A stretch of DNA of 64,000 nt from Micromonospora mirobrigensis (lineage in GTDB: Bacteria; Actinomycetota; Actinomycetes; Mycobacteriales; Micromonosporaceae). The notes under the pieces were generated by a model, which worked only from the letters and a program-made list of their open reading frames with translations, ran no database searches and was not told the origin of the DNA. This document shows, piece after piece, positions 52,365 to 60,794 of the stretch; position 1 is the stretch's first letter; each line of letters starts with the position of its first letter. The position numbers were made by a program, and so were the translations under genes. The stretch is from contig NZ_FMCX01000001.1 in assembly GCF_900091555.1 (NCBI RefSeq), positions 434,001 through 498,000 on the forward strand, read 5' to 3'.

Positions 52365-53363
52365 TCAGGCGTCGATGTCGACGACGACCTTGCCCTGCGC
52401 GGCGCCCCGGGCGACCAGGTCGTGCGCCTCCCCCACGGTGTCGAGGGTGAAGCGACGAGGATCGAGCCGGGGACGGAGCGCCCCGGCGTCGGCCAACGCC
52501 GCGCCCTCACGCAGGATCTCGCCGTGGTGCTCCCGGCCCTGCCCGGTCAGCATGGGCAGCAGGGTGAACACCCCGGAGTAGGTCGCCCCGCGGAACGACA
52601 ACGGCGCGAGGGCGTGCGTGCCCCACCCGAGCGCGCTGACCACGTGGCCGTGGTAGGTACGCACCGCCGTGAACGAGGCGTCGAGCGTCGCACCGCCCAC
52701 GTTGTCGGCGACGATGTCGAAACCCGCACCCCCGGTGTACGTCGCGACGTACTCCTCCACGCTGACGGCGGTGTAGTCGATGGGCACCGCGCCGAGGCTG
52801 CGGATCACCTCCAGGCTCGACGGGCCGCCCGTCGCGTACACGTCGGCGCCCCGGGCGCGGGCGAGCTGGATCGCGACGTGCCCGACACCGCCGGCGCCCC
52901 CCTGCACCAGCACCTTCTGCCCGGCGTGGACCCCGGCCCGGTCGACCAGCCCCTCCCAGGCGGTGATCAGGGCCAGCGGCAGCGCGGCGGCCTCCCGCAT
53001 GGAGAGCGCGGACGGCTTGCGCGCCAGCAGCCGCCGGTCCACGGCCGCGTACTCGGCCAGCGAACCCTGGAGGTCACCGACGCCGCCGGTGAGCCCGTAC
53101 ACCTCGTCACCCGGCTCGAGGTCCGTGACGTCCGGCCCCACGGCGGCGACCACCCCGGCGAGGTCCATGCCGAGCACCGCCGGCGGTCGGACGCGGGCGT
53201 GCGGAGCCTGACCGGCCTGGATCTTGGTGTCCAGCGGGTTGACGCCACTGGCGACGATCCGCACGAGCACCTGACCGGCGCCGGCGGTGGGTCGGTCGAT
53301 CTCGTCGACCCGAAGGGGAGCACCGAACTCCCGCAGTGTCATGGCACGCACGACGCACCGCAC
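52365..53363 (-). CDS. NADP-dependent quinone oxidoreductase (zinc-free MDR family)
   Basis: 332 residues. GroES-like N-domain (SGVNPLDTKIQAG, AVLGMDLAGVVAAVG) and Rossmann domain with VLVQGGAGGVGHVAIQLARARGADVYATGG near residue 150. No catalytic zinc cysteines are visible, so it belongs with QOR-like reductases. I use GTG 53361-53363 behind AAAGG, because the first strand (RCVVRAMTLREFGAPL) is then complete; ATG 53340-53342 has no ribosome site. First strand-mate of a small cluster with the ABM-like and SDR genes. Confidence 0.9.
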   Translation of the reverse strand: MRCVVRAMTLREFGAPLRVDEIDRPTAGAGQVLVRIVASGVNPLDTKIQAGQAPHARVRPPAVLGMDLAGVVAAVGPDVTDLEPGDEVYGLTGGVGDLQGSLAEYAAVDRRLLARKPSALSMREAAALPLALITAWEGLVDRAGVHAGQKVLVQGGAGGVGHVAIQLARARGADVYATGGPSSLEVIRSLGAVPIDYTAVSVEEYVATYTGGAGFDIVADNVGGATLDASFTAVRTYHGHVVSALGWGTHALAPLSFRGATYSGVFTLLPMLTGQGREHHGEILREGAALADAGALRPRLDPRRFTLDTVGEAHDLVARGAAQGKVVVDIDA

Positions 53364-53440
53364 CTTTCTGTTGTCGAGGCGTCCTCGCAGACGCCGGTTG
53401 TCCGGTCGTCCCTCACCCGGCCGGGGTGGCCGCCGAGGGG

Positions 53441-53743
53441 TCAGCTGGTGTGCTGGAGGACCGGGACGATCCGGAAGTCGACCGTGGCGTGGTCGATGGT
53501 GGCGTGCACCGGGGAGTCGGCCATCTCGGTCATGATCCCCGAGGCGCTGCGCCGGCCCTGCGCGACGGAGTCCCACGCGACGATGTCGGTGATGGTGCCG
53601 TCGTCGTCCTGGACGATCCGGCGCCACCGGAAACCGGGCTGGCGCCGCAGGTAGTCGTTGATCGCCGCGTTGGCGTCGAGGAAGTCGGCGCCGGTGAGGC
53701 CGGGGACGAGCCGGAACGTCGTCATCTCGAGCGCTTCGCTCAT
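53441..53743 (-). CDS. small ABM-like / dimeric alpha-beta barrel protein
   Basis: 100 residues. FRLVPGLTGADFLDANAAINDYLRRQPGFRWRRI followed by strands ITDIVAWDS and VDFRIVPVLQ suggests a ferredoxin-like dimeric barrel similar to the antibiotic monooxygenase fold, though the match is weak. ATG 53741-53743 or the inner ATG (MTTFRLVP) could be the start. It sits between the SDR and the oxidoreductase on one strand and is probably in the same operon. Confidence 0.7.
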   Translation of the reverse strand: MSEALEMTTFRLVPGLTGADFLDANAAINDYLRRQPGFRWRRIVQDDDGTITDIVAWDSVAQGRRSASGIMTEMADSPVHATIDHATVDFRIVPVLQHTS

Positions 53744-53767
53744 GGTTGCACTCCTCGTGGTGTGTGG

Positions 53768-54505
53768 TCAGCCCTGCGCGGTGGACCGCATGACGATCTC
53801 GTTGACGTCGACGCTGTCGGGCTGGGCGATGGCCTGGGCGATCGCGTCGGCGACGGCCGAGGCCGGCATTCCCAGCTCCTCGGCGGCCGCGTGGGCGGCG
53901 GCCCGCACCTGGGGATCGCCACCCCGCTCGGTGAGCTCGGAGTGGGTGTAGCCCGGGCTGACCAGGGTCACCCGCACGGCCCGGTTCTCCTGGCGCAACC
54001 CTTCGGTGAGCGCCCGGACCGCGTACTTGGTGGCGCAGTAGACCGCGGCGGTCGGGTCGACGCGGTACGCGGCGGTGGAGCCGATGTTGACGATGTGCCC
54101 CGTGCCGCGCGCCCGCATCAGCGGCAGCGCGGCGGCGATCCCGTACAGGGTGCCGCGCAGGTTCACGTCGAGCATCTGCTCCCACTCCTCCACCCGCAGC
54201 GCGTCGAGGGTGGACAGGGCCATCACGCCGGCGTTGTTGACCAGCACGTCGATGCGGCCGTGCCGGTCGTGGGCGCCCTCGACGAAGGAGCGCACACTGT
54301 CCCGGCTCGTGACGTCCAGCTCATGGTGCTCGGCGGTGCCGCCGGCGGCGTGCAGTTCGTCGACGAGGGCGGCCAGCCGGTCCACGCGCCGGGCGCCGAG
54401 CACGACGTGGTGGCCGTCGGCGGCCAGCCGACGGGCGGTCGCCGCCCCGATGCCACTGCTCGCGCCGGTGATGAGAACGATCTTCGAGCCGGTACCGGTT
54501 CCCAT
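53768..54505 (-). CDS. short-chain dehydrogenase/reductase
   Basis: 245 residues of the classical SDR type: cofactor motif TGASSGIG (14-21), GARRVDRL (NADP-type Arg), NNAGVM, catalytic Ser in IVNIGSTAAY and YCATK near residue 155, and the C-terminal VSPGYTHSEL. It reduces or oxidises a small carbonyl or alcohol. GGAGGATCA stands before ATG 54503-54505. Likely first gene of an operon with the ABM-like and quinone oxidoreductase genes, divergent from the MmyB-type regulator. Confidence 0.92.
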   Translation of the reverse strand: MGTGTGSKIVLITGASSGIGAATARRLAADGHHVVLGARRVDRLAALVDELHAAGGTAEHHELDVTSRDSVRSFVEGAHDRHGRIDVLVNNAGVMALSTLDALRVEEWEQMLDVNLRGTLYGIAAALPLMRARGTGHIVNIGSTAAYRVDPTAAVYCATKYAVRALTEGLRQENRAVRVTLVSPGYTHSELTERGGDPQVRAAAHAAAEELGMPASAVADAIAQAIAQPDSVDVNEIVMRSTAQG

Positions 54506-54574
54506 TGATCCTCCTGTTGCAATCCGGGCCTGCGGCCGAACGCCGCTCGCTCAACGATCCGGCCGGTACGCGGG

Positions 54575-54599
54575 CCCCGGAAGGGTGCGACTTCCGGGG
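54575..54599. promoter_or_regulatory. inverted repeat in the divergent SDR/regulator region
   Basis: Perfect 9-bp arms CCCCGGAAG (54575-54583) and CTTCCGGGG (54591-54599) with a 7-bp spacer lie about 70 bp upstream of the SDR start, in the 237-bp divergent gap. Possible operator for the MmyB-like regulator. Confidence 0.4.
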
Positions 54600-54729
54600 T
54601 GCGCCACACCCTGGCACCGGGTACGTTCCGTCCGACTTCGGTGCTCCGTGTCCCGTTCGGTGCGCGAACCTGCGACCCGTGTGCCCCCGGCGAAGTCGCG
54701 AGCCGGCCGGGGACCCCGGTCCGGAGCCC

Positions 54730-54735
54730 TAGGCT
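54730..54735 (+). promoter_or_regulatory. -10 element of leaderless regulator gene
   Basis: TAGGCT ends 7 nt before ATG 54743 with no ribosome site between. Confidence 0.55.
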
Positions 54736-54742
54736 GGTCAGC

Positions 54743-55624
54743 ATGCCCGATTCAAACCGGCTCGGGGAGTTCCTCCGCGCCAACCGCGCCCGGGTCGACC
54801 CGAAAGAGGTCGGCCTGCACGCGGGCGGCGACCGCCGGGTACCCGGGCTGCGCCGCGAGGAACTCGCCGTCCTGGCCGGGGTGAGCGTCGACTACTACGC
54901 CCGCCTCGAGCAGGGCCGGGAGCGCAACCCCTCGGCACAGCTGCTCGACGCGCTCGGCCGGGCCCTGCGCCTCGACCTGGACGCGCGCGGCCACCTCTTC
55001 CGGCTCGCCGGGCTCCATCCCCGCCTCGGCCCGGACAACTCCCGGGACTCCGTCCACCCCGCCCTGCTGCGGTTGCTGGACGCCTTCCCCACCGCCGCCG
55101 CCTACGTGCTCGGTCCCGCGTTCGACGTGCTGGCCACCAACGACGTGGCGGCCGCGCTGCTGTCCCCGTTCACCGGCCCGACCAACATGGTCCGGGTGCT
55201 GTTCGGGCACCCGCGGGCCCGTACCGTCTTCCCCGACTGGCCGGCCCTGACCGAGAACGTCGTACACGCCCTGCGACTGAACGCCGGCCTCTTCCCGGAG
55301 GATCCCCGGATCCGGACGCTCGTGGCCGACCTGCGACGGGACTCGCCGCGGTTCCGCACCCTCTGGGCGGACCAGACCGTGCAGGGCCTCACCCGCATGT
55401 TCAAGGTCATCAACCACCCCGAGGCAGGGCGGGTCGAGCTGACCTACCAGACCTTCGACGTCCGCGACGCTCCCGGTCAGCAACTGCTGGTCGGCGCGCC
55501 CGAACCGGGCAGCCGCAGCGCCGCGGCCCTGGCCGCCCTCGCGGCACCGGCTCGGGGGCTCGCGGGCCAGCCGCCGGCGACGGGCCGGCCACCCGGGGAG
55601 GCGCCCGAACCGTCCGGCCGGTGA
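54743..55624 (+). CDS. XRE-family regulator with MmyB-like ligand-binding domain
   Basis: 293 residues. The N-terminal XRE domain shows RVPGLRREELAVLAGVSVDYYARLEQGRERNPS (~28-60). The C-terminal PAS-like MmyB domain (~95-270) has VLGPAFDVLATNDVAAALLSPF, NMVRVLFGHP and LRRDSPRFRTLWA, a fatty-acid-binding fold in studied members. The arrangement, divergent from an SDR operon, is typical of this family and suggests it controls that operon. Leaderless ATG at 54743; a terminator follows the gene. Confidence 0.92.
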   Translation: MPDSNRLGEFLRANRARVDPKEVGLHAGGDRRVPGLRREELAVLAGVSVDYYARLEQGRERNPSAQLLDALGRALRLDLDARGHLFRLAGLHPRLGPDNSRDSVHPALLRLLDAFPTAAAYVLGPAFDVLATNDVAAALLSPFTGPTNMVRVLFGHPRARTVFPDWPALTENVVHALRLNAGLFPEDPRIRTLVADLRRDSPRFRTLWADQTVQGLTRMFKVINHPEAGRVELTYQTFDVRDAPGQQLLVGAPEPGSRSAAALAALAAPARGLAGQPPATGRPPGEAPEPSGR

Positions 55625-55659
55625 GGATGCGCCCGGACCGGCCGGGGACGCCGAGGACG

Positions 55660-55699
55660 AAGAAAGCCCTGGCGGGTACTACCCGCCAGGGCTTTCTTC
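55660..55699. terminator. strong bidirectional terminator
   Basis: Arms around AAGCCCTGGCGGGTA pair across a 2-nt centre at 55679-55680, flanked by A-rich left and TTTCTT right sides. It separates the regulator gene from the convergent tRNA gene. Confidence 0.85.
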
Positions 55700-55707
55700 C
55701 GCTCGGG

Positions 55708-55780
55708 TGGAGCCGAGGGGACTCGAACCCCTGACCCCCACACTGCCAGTGTGGTGCGCTACCAGCTGCGCCACGGCCCC
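55708..55780 (-). tRNA. tRNA-Ala (anticodon GGC)
   Basis: On the minus strand the 73-nt sequence begins GGGGCCG and ends CGGCTCCA. The acceptor stem contains G3-U70, the alanine identity pair. The anticodon arm CACACTGGCAGTGTG presents GGC, the T-loop GGTTCGAGTCC is standard, and CCA is not encoded. It reads GCC/GCU alanine codons. Confidence 0.95.
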
Positions 55781-55871
55781 TTGCGGTCGTCCCGGTTGCC
55801 CGGGCACGAGAGAACTATACACACGGCCTTCGGCATGGTCATCTCGCGGGGGTCCCCCCTCCGCGGGTCGC

Positions 55872-56462
55872 TCAGTTGAGCGCGACGTCGGGCGGGAAGT
55901 GGGCGACGGCGGCCAGCATGCCGCCCTGTCGGCGCAGCACCATCGGCCACAGGTCGTCCGGCCGCTCGACGAAGGCGTCACCGGGCAGCGCGTCGAGCAC
56001 GAACCACGACCCTTCCTCGATCTCCTGCTCCAGCTGCCCCGAACCCCACCCGGAGTAGCCGGCGAAGACCCGGATGCCGCCGATGCTCTCCCGCAGCCGC
56101 TCCGGGTCCACCGACAGGTCGATGGTGCCCACCGCGCCGGAGACCCGGTGGAAGCCCTTCAACGGCTTGATCGGGTGGCGCATCCGGGCCAGGCAGATCG
56201 CCGAGTCGGGCTGGACCGGGCCGCCCTCGAAGAGCACCGCCGGATCGCGGGCCAGGTCGCTCCAGTCGCCGAGCACGTCGGCCACCGGCACCTCGGTCGC
56301 CCGGTTCAGCACCACACCCAGGGCGCCGCCGGCCTCGTGGGCGACGAGCAGCACCACCGTACGGTCGAAGTTCGGGTCCTTCAGGGTGGGCGTCGCGACC
56401 AGCAGCCGTCCGGTCATCGACTCCATAGCGCGACCACCGATCGCCTGTCCCTCTCCCTGCAT
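55872..56462 (-). CDS. YqgE/AlgH family protein (UPF0301)
   Basis: 196 residues. TGRLLVATPTLKDPNFDRTVVLLVAHEAGGALGVVLNR and FEGGPVQPDSAICLAR are family signatures; GYSGWGSGQLEQEIEEGSW is the conserved core. The role is unknown; AlgH in Pseudomonas affects alginate regulation. ATG 56460-56462 is used since GGAGG is 6 nt before it, although the family domain begins 15 residues later at ATG 56415-56417. Confidence 0.9.
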   Translation of the reverse strand: MQGEGQAIGGRAMESMTGRLLVATPTLKDPNFDRTVVLLVAHEAGGALGVVLNRATEVPVADVLGDWSDLARDPAVLFEGGPVQPDSAICLARMRHPIKPLKGFHRVSGAVGTIDLSVDPERLRESIGGIRVFAGYSGWGSGQLEQEIEEGSWFVLDALPGDAFVERPDDLWPMVLRRQGGMLAAVAHFPPDVALN

Positions 56463-56610
56463 CTCGGACCTCCGTCAGCCGCGCACCGGGGCGGACCCGA
56501 CGCCCTCGACCGTCCGCGCTGTCATCGCCATGCCTGGCACCATAGCCTGCGTCCCCGCCGCTGGCTAAGGTCTGACGGGCGGATGATCGAACAGGATCGA
56601 GGGAGCGTCG

Positions 56611-57414
56611 ATGGGTCCAACGGCGGAACTGGCGGTGATCGGCGGATCGGGGCTCTACGCGCTCCTGGACGGCGCCACGGAGCACACGGTCGAGACGCCG
56701 TACGGGGCGCCGTCGGACGCGATCACCATCGCCGAGGTGGGCGGCCGGACGGTGGCGTTCCTGCCCCGCCACGGCCGCGACCACCGGCACCCGCCACACC
56801 TGATCCCCTACCGGGCCAACCTGTGGGCGCTGCGGTCGCTCGGGGTACGCCAGGTGCTCGCCCCGTGCGCGGTGGGCGGCCTGCGGCCGGAGCTCGGGCC
56901 GGGCACCTTCGTGGTGCCGGACCAGCTGATCGACCGGACCAGTGGCCGCACCCAGACCTACTACGACCGGGGCGCGGTGCACCTCTCCTTCGCCGACCCG
57001 TACTGCCCCACCGGCCGGCGTACGCTGCTCGACGCGGCGACCGGCCGGCAGGTGACCGCGGTGGACGGCGGCACGGTGGTGGTGGTCGAGGGGCCGCGCT
57101 TCTCCACCCGCGCCGAGTCCCGCTGGTTCGCCTCGATCGGCGGCTCGGTGGTCAACATGACCGGCCACCCGGAGGCGGTCCTGGCCCGCGAGCTGGCCCT
57201 CTGCTACACCTCGATCGCCCTGGTCACCGACCTGGACGCGGGCGTGGCGGCCGGCGAGTCGGTGACCCAGGACGAGGTGTTCCGGGTCTTCGCGGAGAAC
57301 ACCGACACGTTGCGCGCGGTGCTGCTGGACGCGGTGGCGGCGCTGCCCGTGGCGCGGGACTGCCCGTGCGCGCACGCCCTGGACGGGATCAAGCTCCCCT
57401 TCGAGCTGCCCTGA
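56611..57414 (+). CDS. mtnP: S-methyl-5'-thioadenosine / purine nucleoside phosphorylase
   Basis: 267 residues. GGSGLYALLDG, LPRHGRDHRHPPHLIPYRANLWAL (phosphate and base site), VVVEGPRFSTRAES and NMTGHPEAVLARELALCY are MTAP/PNP-II motifs. It cleaves methylthioadenosine, or 6-oxopurine nucleosides, with phosphate. NMTGHPEA matches the Met-Thr motif around the ribose site. GGGAG lies 6 nt before the ATG, and TAAGGT (56566-56571) is a likely -10. No other methionine-salvage gene is nearby. Confidence 0.9.
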   Translation: MGPTAELAVIGGSGLYALLDGATEHTVETPYGAPSDAITIAEVGGRTVAFLPRHGRDHRHPPHLIPYRANLWALRSLGVRQVLAPCAVGGLRPELGPGTFVVPDQLIDRTSGRTQTYYDRGAVHLSFADPYCPTGRRTLLDAATGRQVTAVDGGTVVVVEGPRFSTRAESRWFASIGGSVVNMTGHPEAVLARELALCYTSIALVTDLDAGVAAGESVTQDEVFRVFAENTDTLRAVLLDAVAALPVARDCPCAHALDGIKLPFELP

Positions 57415-57521
57415 CGCCGGAAGCGCCCGAAAAGGCGGCTTGCTGCCGATAGATTCGGTTGGTCGGGGGGCGGACCACCCAGCCATCTCCGGCACCACGC
57501 GGCAGACGGGGGCAGCTGGCA

Positions 57522-59117
57522 ATGGCGACGGTCCGCGAGACGACCTACGACCTGCTGCGTGCGCTCGACCTGACCACCGTCTTCGGCAACCCGGGCTCGA
57601 CCGAGGAGCCCTTCCTCCAGGACTTCCCCGCCGACTTCCACTACGTGCACGCCCTGCAGGAGGCGTCGGCGATGGCGATGGCCGACGGGTACGCCCAGGC
57701 CACCGCCCGGCCCGCCCACGTCAACCTGCACACCGCGCCGGGCACCGGCAACGGGATGGGCAACCTGGTCACCGCCTGGCACAACCGGACCCCGCTGATC
57801 GTCAGCGCCGGCCAGCAGACCCGGGAGATGCTGCTCGTCGAGCCCCGGCTGGCCAGCCCACGGGCGGCGGAGCTGGTGCGACCGTACGTCAAGTGGGGCT
57901 ACGAGCCGGCCCGCGCGCAGGACATCCCGGCGGCCTTCATGCGGGCGTACGCCACGGCGGTGCAGCCTCCCGCCGGGCCGGTCTTCCTCTCCCTGCCGAT
58001 GGACGACTGGGACCGGGTGGCCGACCCGCCGCCGCAGGTCCGGACGGTGGCCACCCGGTTCGCGCCCGACCCCGCGCGGCTGCGGGACTTCGCCGACCTG
58101 CTGGCGGGCAGCCGGGCGCCGGTGCTGGTGCTCGGCGCGGCGGTGGACCGGGCGGGGGCTTGGCCGGCCGCGGTGGAGCTGGCCGAGTGGCTGGCCGCCC
58201 CGGTCTGGGCGGCCCCGGCACCGGAGCGGGCCGTCTTCCCCGAGGACCACCCGCAGTTCCGGGGCGTCCTGCCGTACGCGATCGGGCCGCTCGCCGAGGC
58301 GCTGCGCGGCCACGACACGGTCCTGGTGGTCGGCGCGCCGGTGTTCCGCTACTACCCGCACGTGCCGGGCGACCACCTGCCGCCCGGCGCTCGGCTGCTG
58401 CACGTCACCGACGACCCGGAGGAGGCCGCCCGGGCGCCGGTCGGGGAGAGCCTGCTCGCCGACGCCGGGCTGGCCCTGACCGCGCTACGGGAGCTGCTGC
58501 CGTCCACCGACCGGGCCCGGCCGGGGCCCCGACCCGACCCGGCGCCGCCGGAGGTGACCGATCCCCCGAACCCGGACGCGCTCTTCGCGGCCCTGGCCGC
58601 CTGCTGGCCGGCCGACGGGGTGCTGGTGCAGGAGTCACCGTCCAACCTGGCCGCCCTGCGCCGGCGGGTGCGGATCCGCCGGCCGGCGTCCTACCTCACG
58701 ATGGCCAGCGGAGGGCTCGGATTCGGCCTGCCGGCCGCCGTGGGCGTGGCGCTGGCCGAGCGGGACACCGGGCGCGGCCGGCCGGTGGTGGCGGTGATCG
58801 GCGACGGTTCGTTCCACTACTCGGTGCAGGCACTCTGGACGGCGGCGCGGCTGCGCCTGCCGCTGGCCGTGGTGGTGCCGGTCAACCAGCAGTACGCCAT
58901 CCTCAAGGCGTTCGCGGAACTCAAGCACACCCCCGGAGTGCCCGCGCTGGACCTGCCCGGACTGGACGTGACCGCCGTGGCGCGCGGCTACGGCTGCGCG
59001 ACGACCGTCGTCGACGACCTGGACCGGCTGGGTGACGCCGTGGCCGAGGCGCTCGCCGCCGACCGGCCGACCGTGCTGCCGGTGCCGATCAGCACCGAGG
59101 TGCCGGCCATCCTGTGA
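57522..59117 (+). CDS. mdlC: thiamine diphosphate decarboxylase, benzoylformate decarboxylase type
   Basis: 531 residues. The residues known to be catalytic in Pseudomonas benzoylformate decarboxylase appear at matching numbers: S26 in NPGST, E47 in QEAS, H70 in NLHTAPGTGN, and H280 close to the known H281. The ThDP motif GDGSFHYSVQALWTAA lies near residue 427. It likely decarboxylates an aryl- or branched 2-keto acid in the cytoplasm. No mandelate genes adjoin it, so the natural substrate is uncertain. TAGATT (57450-57455) may be the -10. Confidence 0.85.
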   Translation: MATVRETTYDLLRALDLTTVFGNPGSTEEPFLQDFPADFHYVHALQEASAMAMADGYAQATARPAHVNLHTAPGTGNGMGNLVTAWHNRTPLIVSAGQQTREMLLVEPRLASPRAAELVRPYVKWGYEPARAQDIPAAFMRAYATAVQPPAGPVFLSLPMDDWDRVADPPPQVRTVATRFAPDPARLRDFADLLAGSRAPVLVLGAAVDRAGAWPAAVELAEWLAAPVWAAPAPERAVFPEDHPQFRGVLPYAIGPLAEALRGHDTVLVVGAPVFRYYPHVPGDHLPPGARLLHVTDDPEEAARAPVGESLLADAGLALTALRELLPSTDRARPGPRPDPAPPEVTDPPNPDALFAALAACWPADGVLVQESPSNLAALRRRVRIRRPASYLTMASGGLGFGLPAAVGVALAERDTGRGRPVVAVIGDGSFHYSVQALWTAARLRLPLAVVVPVNQQYAILKAFAELKHTPGVPALDLPGLDVTAVARGYGCATTVVDDLDRLGDAVAEALAADRPTVLPVPISTEVPAIL

Positions 59118-59131
59118 CCGCGGCTCGGGTT

Positions 59132-60154
59132 TCAGTCACGGGTGAGGGCCAGCGGGGCGCCGGTGACCACGTCCAGCACCGGACGGTCGCCCAGCCCAGC
59201 GGTGAGGGTGACGCTCACCGGTTCCAGCTTGAGCTGCATCGTGCACGGCCCGGTGGGGCGGACCACGACCGCGCCGACCACCACGACGTCGTCCCGCTCC
59301 ACGACCAGCGGCGTGACACCGCTGTCGCAGGCGCCCACCCCCACCCGGTAGTCGACCCGGTCGCCGGTCACCGCGCGCAGGCTCACCCCGGCGACCACGT
59401 CCGGCGGTGCCGCCGCGCCCGGGCCACTCACCTCGGGTGGGGCGGTGACGGCGACGGGGGCCACGGCCACCCGGGCCACCGGCACCGCCAGCTCCGCCAC
59501 CGTGAAGAGCCAGGCCGGCGCCTCGGCCACGCCCCGGCTGGTCCGTACGGACGCCGTGCCGAGCCGTACCCCGGTGACGGTGAGCGGGATGCAGGCGGTG
59601 GACGGCTCGCTCTGCACCGGAGTGTCCGGGCCGGGCTCGATCGTCGGGCCGGGTCCCGGCGCCTTGGGTCGCCCGGCCGGCGCGGTCGGGTCGGACCCCG
59701 GCGGCGTCGACCGGCCGGACGGCGTCATCGGCCGGCCCTCGCACGGCGGCGGGTCACCCTGGTCGAGCTGGCGGAACGCCTCGTCCGCGCCGACCAGCGG
59801 CACGGTCATCGTGCCGTCCGGGAACCGGATGGTGCCGGGGGCCAGCTTGAACATCGGCAGCGGGTTCTGCAGCCGGTACCAGCCGGCGCGGAAGGCCGCC
59901 TCGGTGTCCGGGCTGAACCGGGGGTCGCCGGCCAGCACGGTCGGCTCCTGCAACGGGACGTACCCGGTGTCCCAGCCCGGGCCCGGGCGCCACGCTTCGG
60001 CCACCTCGGCGGCCCGCTCGTCGAACGCCGCCCGGCGCTGGTCGGGCACGGACGGCTCGGCTGCGCCGGCGGTGGACGGGTCGGAGCCGGCCGGGGCGCA
60101 GCCGGCCGCGACGACCAGGAGGGGAAGGCTCAGCAGGGCGAGAATGCGACGCAT
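59132..60154 (-). CDS. secreted lipoprotein of unknown function
   Basis: 340 residues. A signal peptide with lipobox LVVAAGC (Cys near residue 19) predicts export and lipid attachment. The mature part has AFDERAAEVAEAW, a Pro/Gly linker (~150-190) with conserved cysteines, and a beta-rich C-terminal half. No family recognised. ATG 60152-60154 is used; the GTG at 60170-60172 is in frame. It converges with the decarboxylase gene (14-bp gap). Confidence 0.75.
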   Translation of the reverse strand: MRRILALLSLPLLVVAAGCAPAGSDPSTAGAAEPSVPDQRRAAFDERAAEVAEAWRPGPGWDTGYVPLQEPTVLAGDPRFSPDTEAAFRAGWYRLQNPLPMFKLAPGTIRFPDGTMTVPLVGADEAFRQLDQGDPPPCEGRPMTPSGRSTPPGSDPTAPAGRPKAPGPGPTIEPGPDTPVQSEPSTACIPLTVTGVRLGTASVRTSRGVAEAPAWLFTVAELAVPVARVAVAPVAVTAPPEVSGPGAAAPPDVVAGVSLRAVTGDRVDYRVGVGACDSGVTPLVVERDDVVVVGAVVVRPTGPCTMQLKLEPVSVTLTAGLGDRPVLDVVTGAPLALTRD

Positions 60155-60196
60155 GGGTTGTTGGACGCCCACTCCGCCGCGCCGGTTCCCCGACGG

Positions 60197-60667
60197 TCAG
60201 GTCTCGCCCCCGAGATCGGTCTGGTACGCCTGCCAGATCAGGTCCGCGCCGCGCTGCCGGTGCCGGGCCAGCGCCCGCAGCAGGTGCCCGGCCCGGCCGC
60301 ACAACTCCTGGCACGGCACGCCGGGCACCTCGGCGGCGCGTTGCAGGGCGGCCAGGGCGGCGGCGATCGCGGTGTGCTCCCGGGTCAGCAGCCGTACGCC
60401 GTGGTCGAGTCGCGGCGCCTGGTCGAGCAGCTCGGCGTAGCGGCCGGCGGGCCCCTCGGTGGTCCGGACGTGCTCGGCGAAGCTCCGGTGCACGGGGGCC
60501 AGCCGCAGGATCAGCCGCTCCCGCCAGCGCGCCTCCCCCGGCGGCACGGCGAGCGCCCGGGCCAGGGCGTGCACGTCGCCGGTGAAGGTGGGCCGGGACG
60601 GCTGCGGGACGGGCGGCCGGCCGGTCCCGGGGACGGTGGTCGGCTGCCGGATCGGACGGGTGACCAT
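60197..60667 (-). CDS. small helical protein of unknown function
   Basis: 156 residues. A Pro/Thr-rich N-terminus (~1-28) precedes a four-helix-like body. Histidines at HRSFAEH, LDHGVRLL, REHTAI and ARHRQRG resemble a hemerythrin-like spacing but no canonical HHE motif is present. Two Cys lie in VPCQELCG. ATG 60665-60667 follows GGGAGG by 5 nt. It precedes the lipoprotein gene by 42 bp on the same strand and may be cotranscribed. Confidence 0.65.
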   Translation of the reverse strand: MVTRPIRQPTTVPGTGRPPVPQPSRPTFTGDVHALARALAVPPGEARWRERLILRLAPVHRSFAEHVRTTEGPAGRYAELLDQAPRLDHGVRLLTREHTAIAAALAALQRAAEVPGVPCQELCGRAGHLLRALARHRQRGADLIWQAYQTDLGGET

Positions 60668-60794
60668 GGGCACCTCCCGCGCTGCGCTGCTACCGCGTAC
60701 AGCGATGGTGGACCCGTCGGTCCGCCCTGTCCAGGCACCGGGGCCGCCTCATTGGCCCCATCGTCCCCGGCGGTCCCGCCAGCATCGCCGTGCC

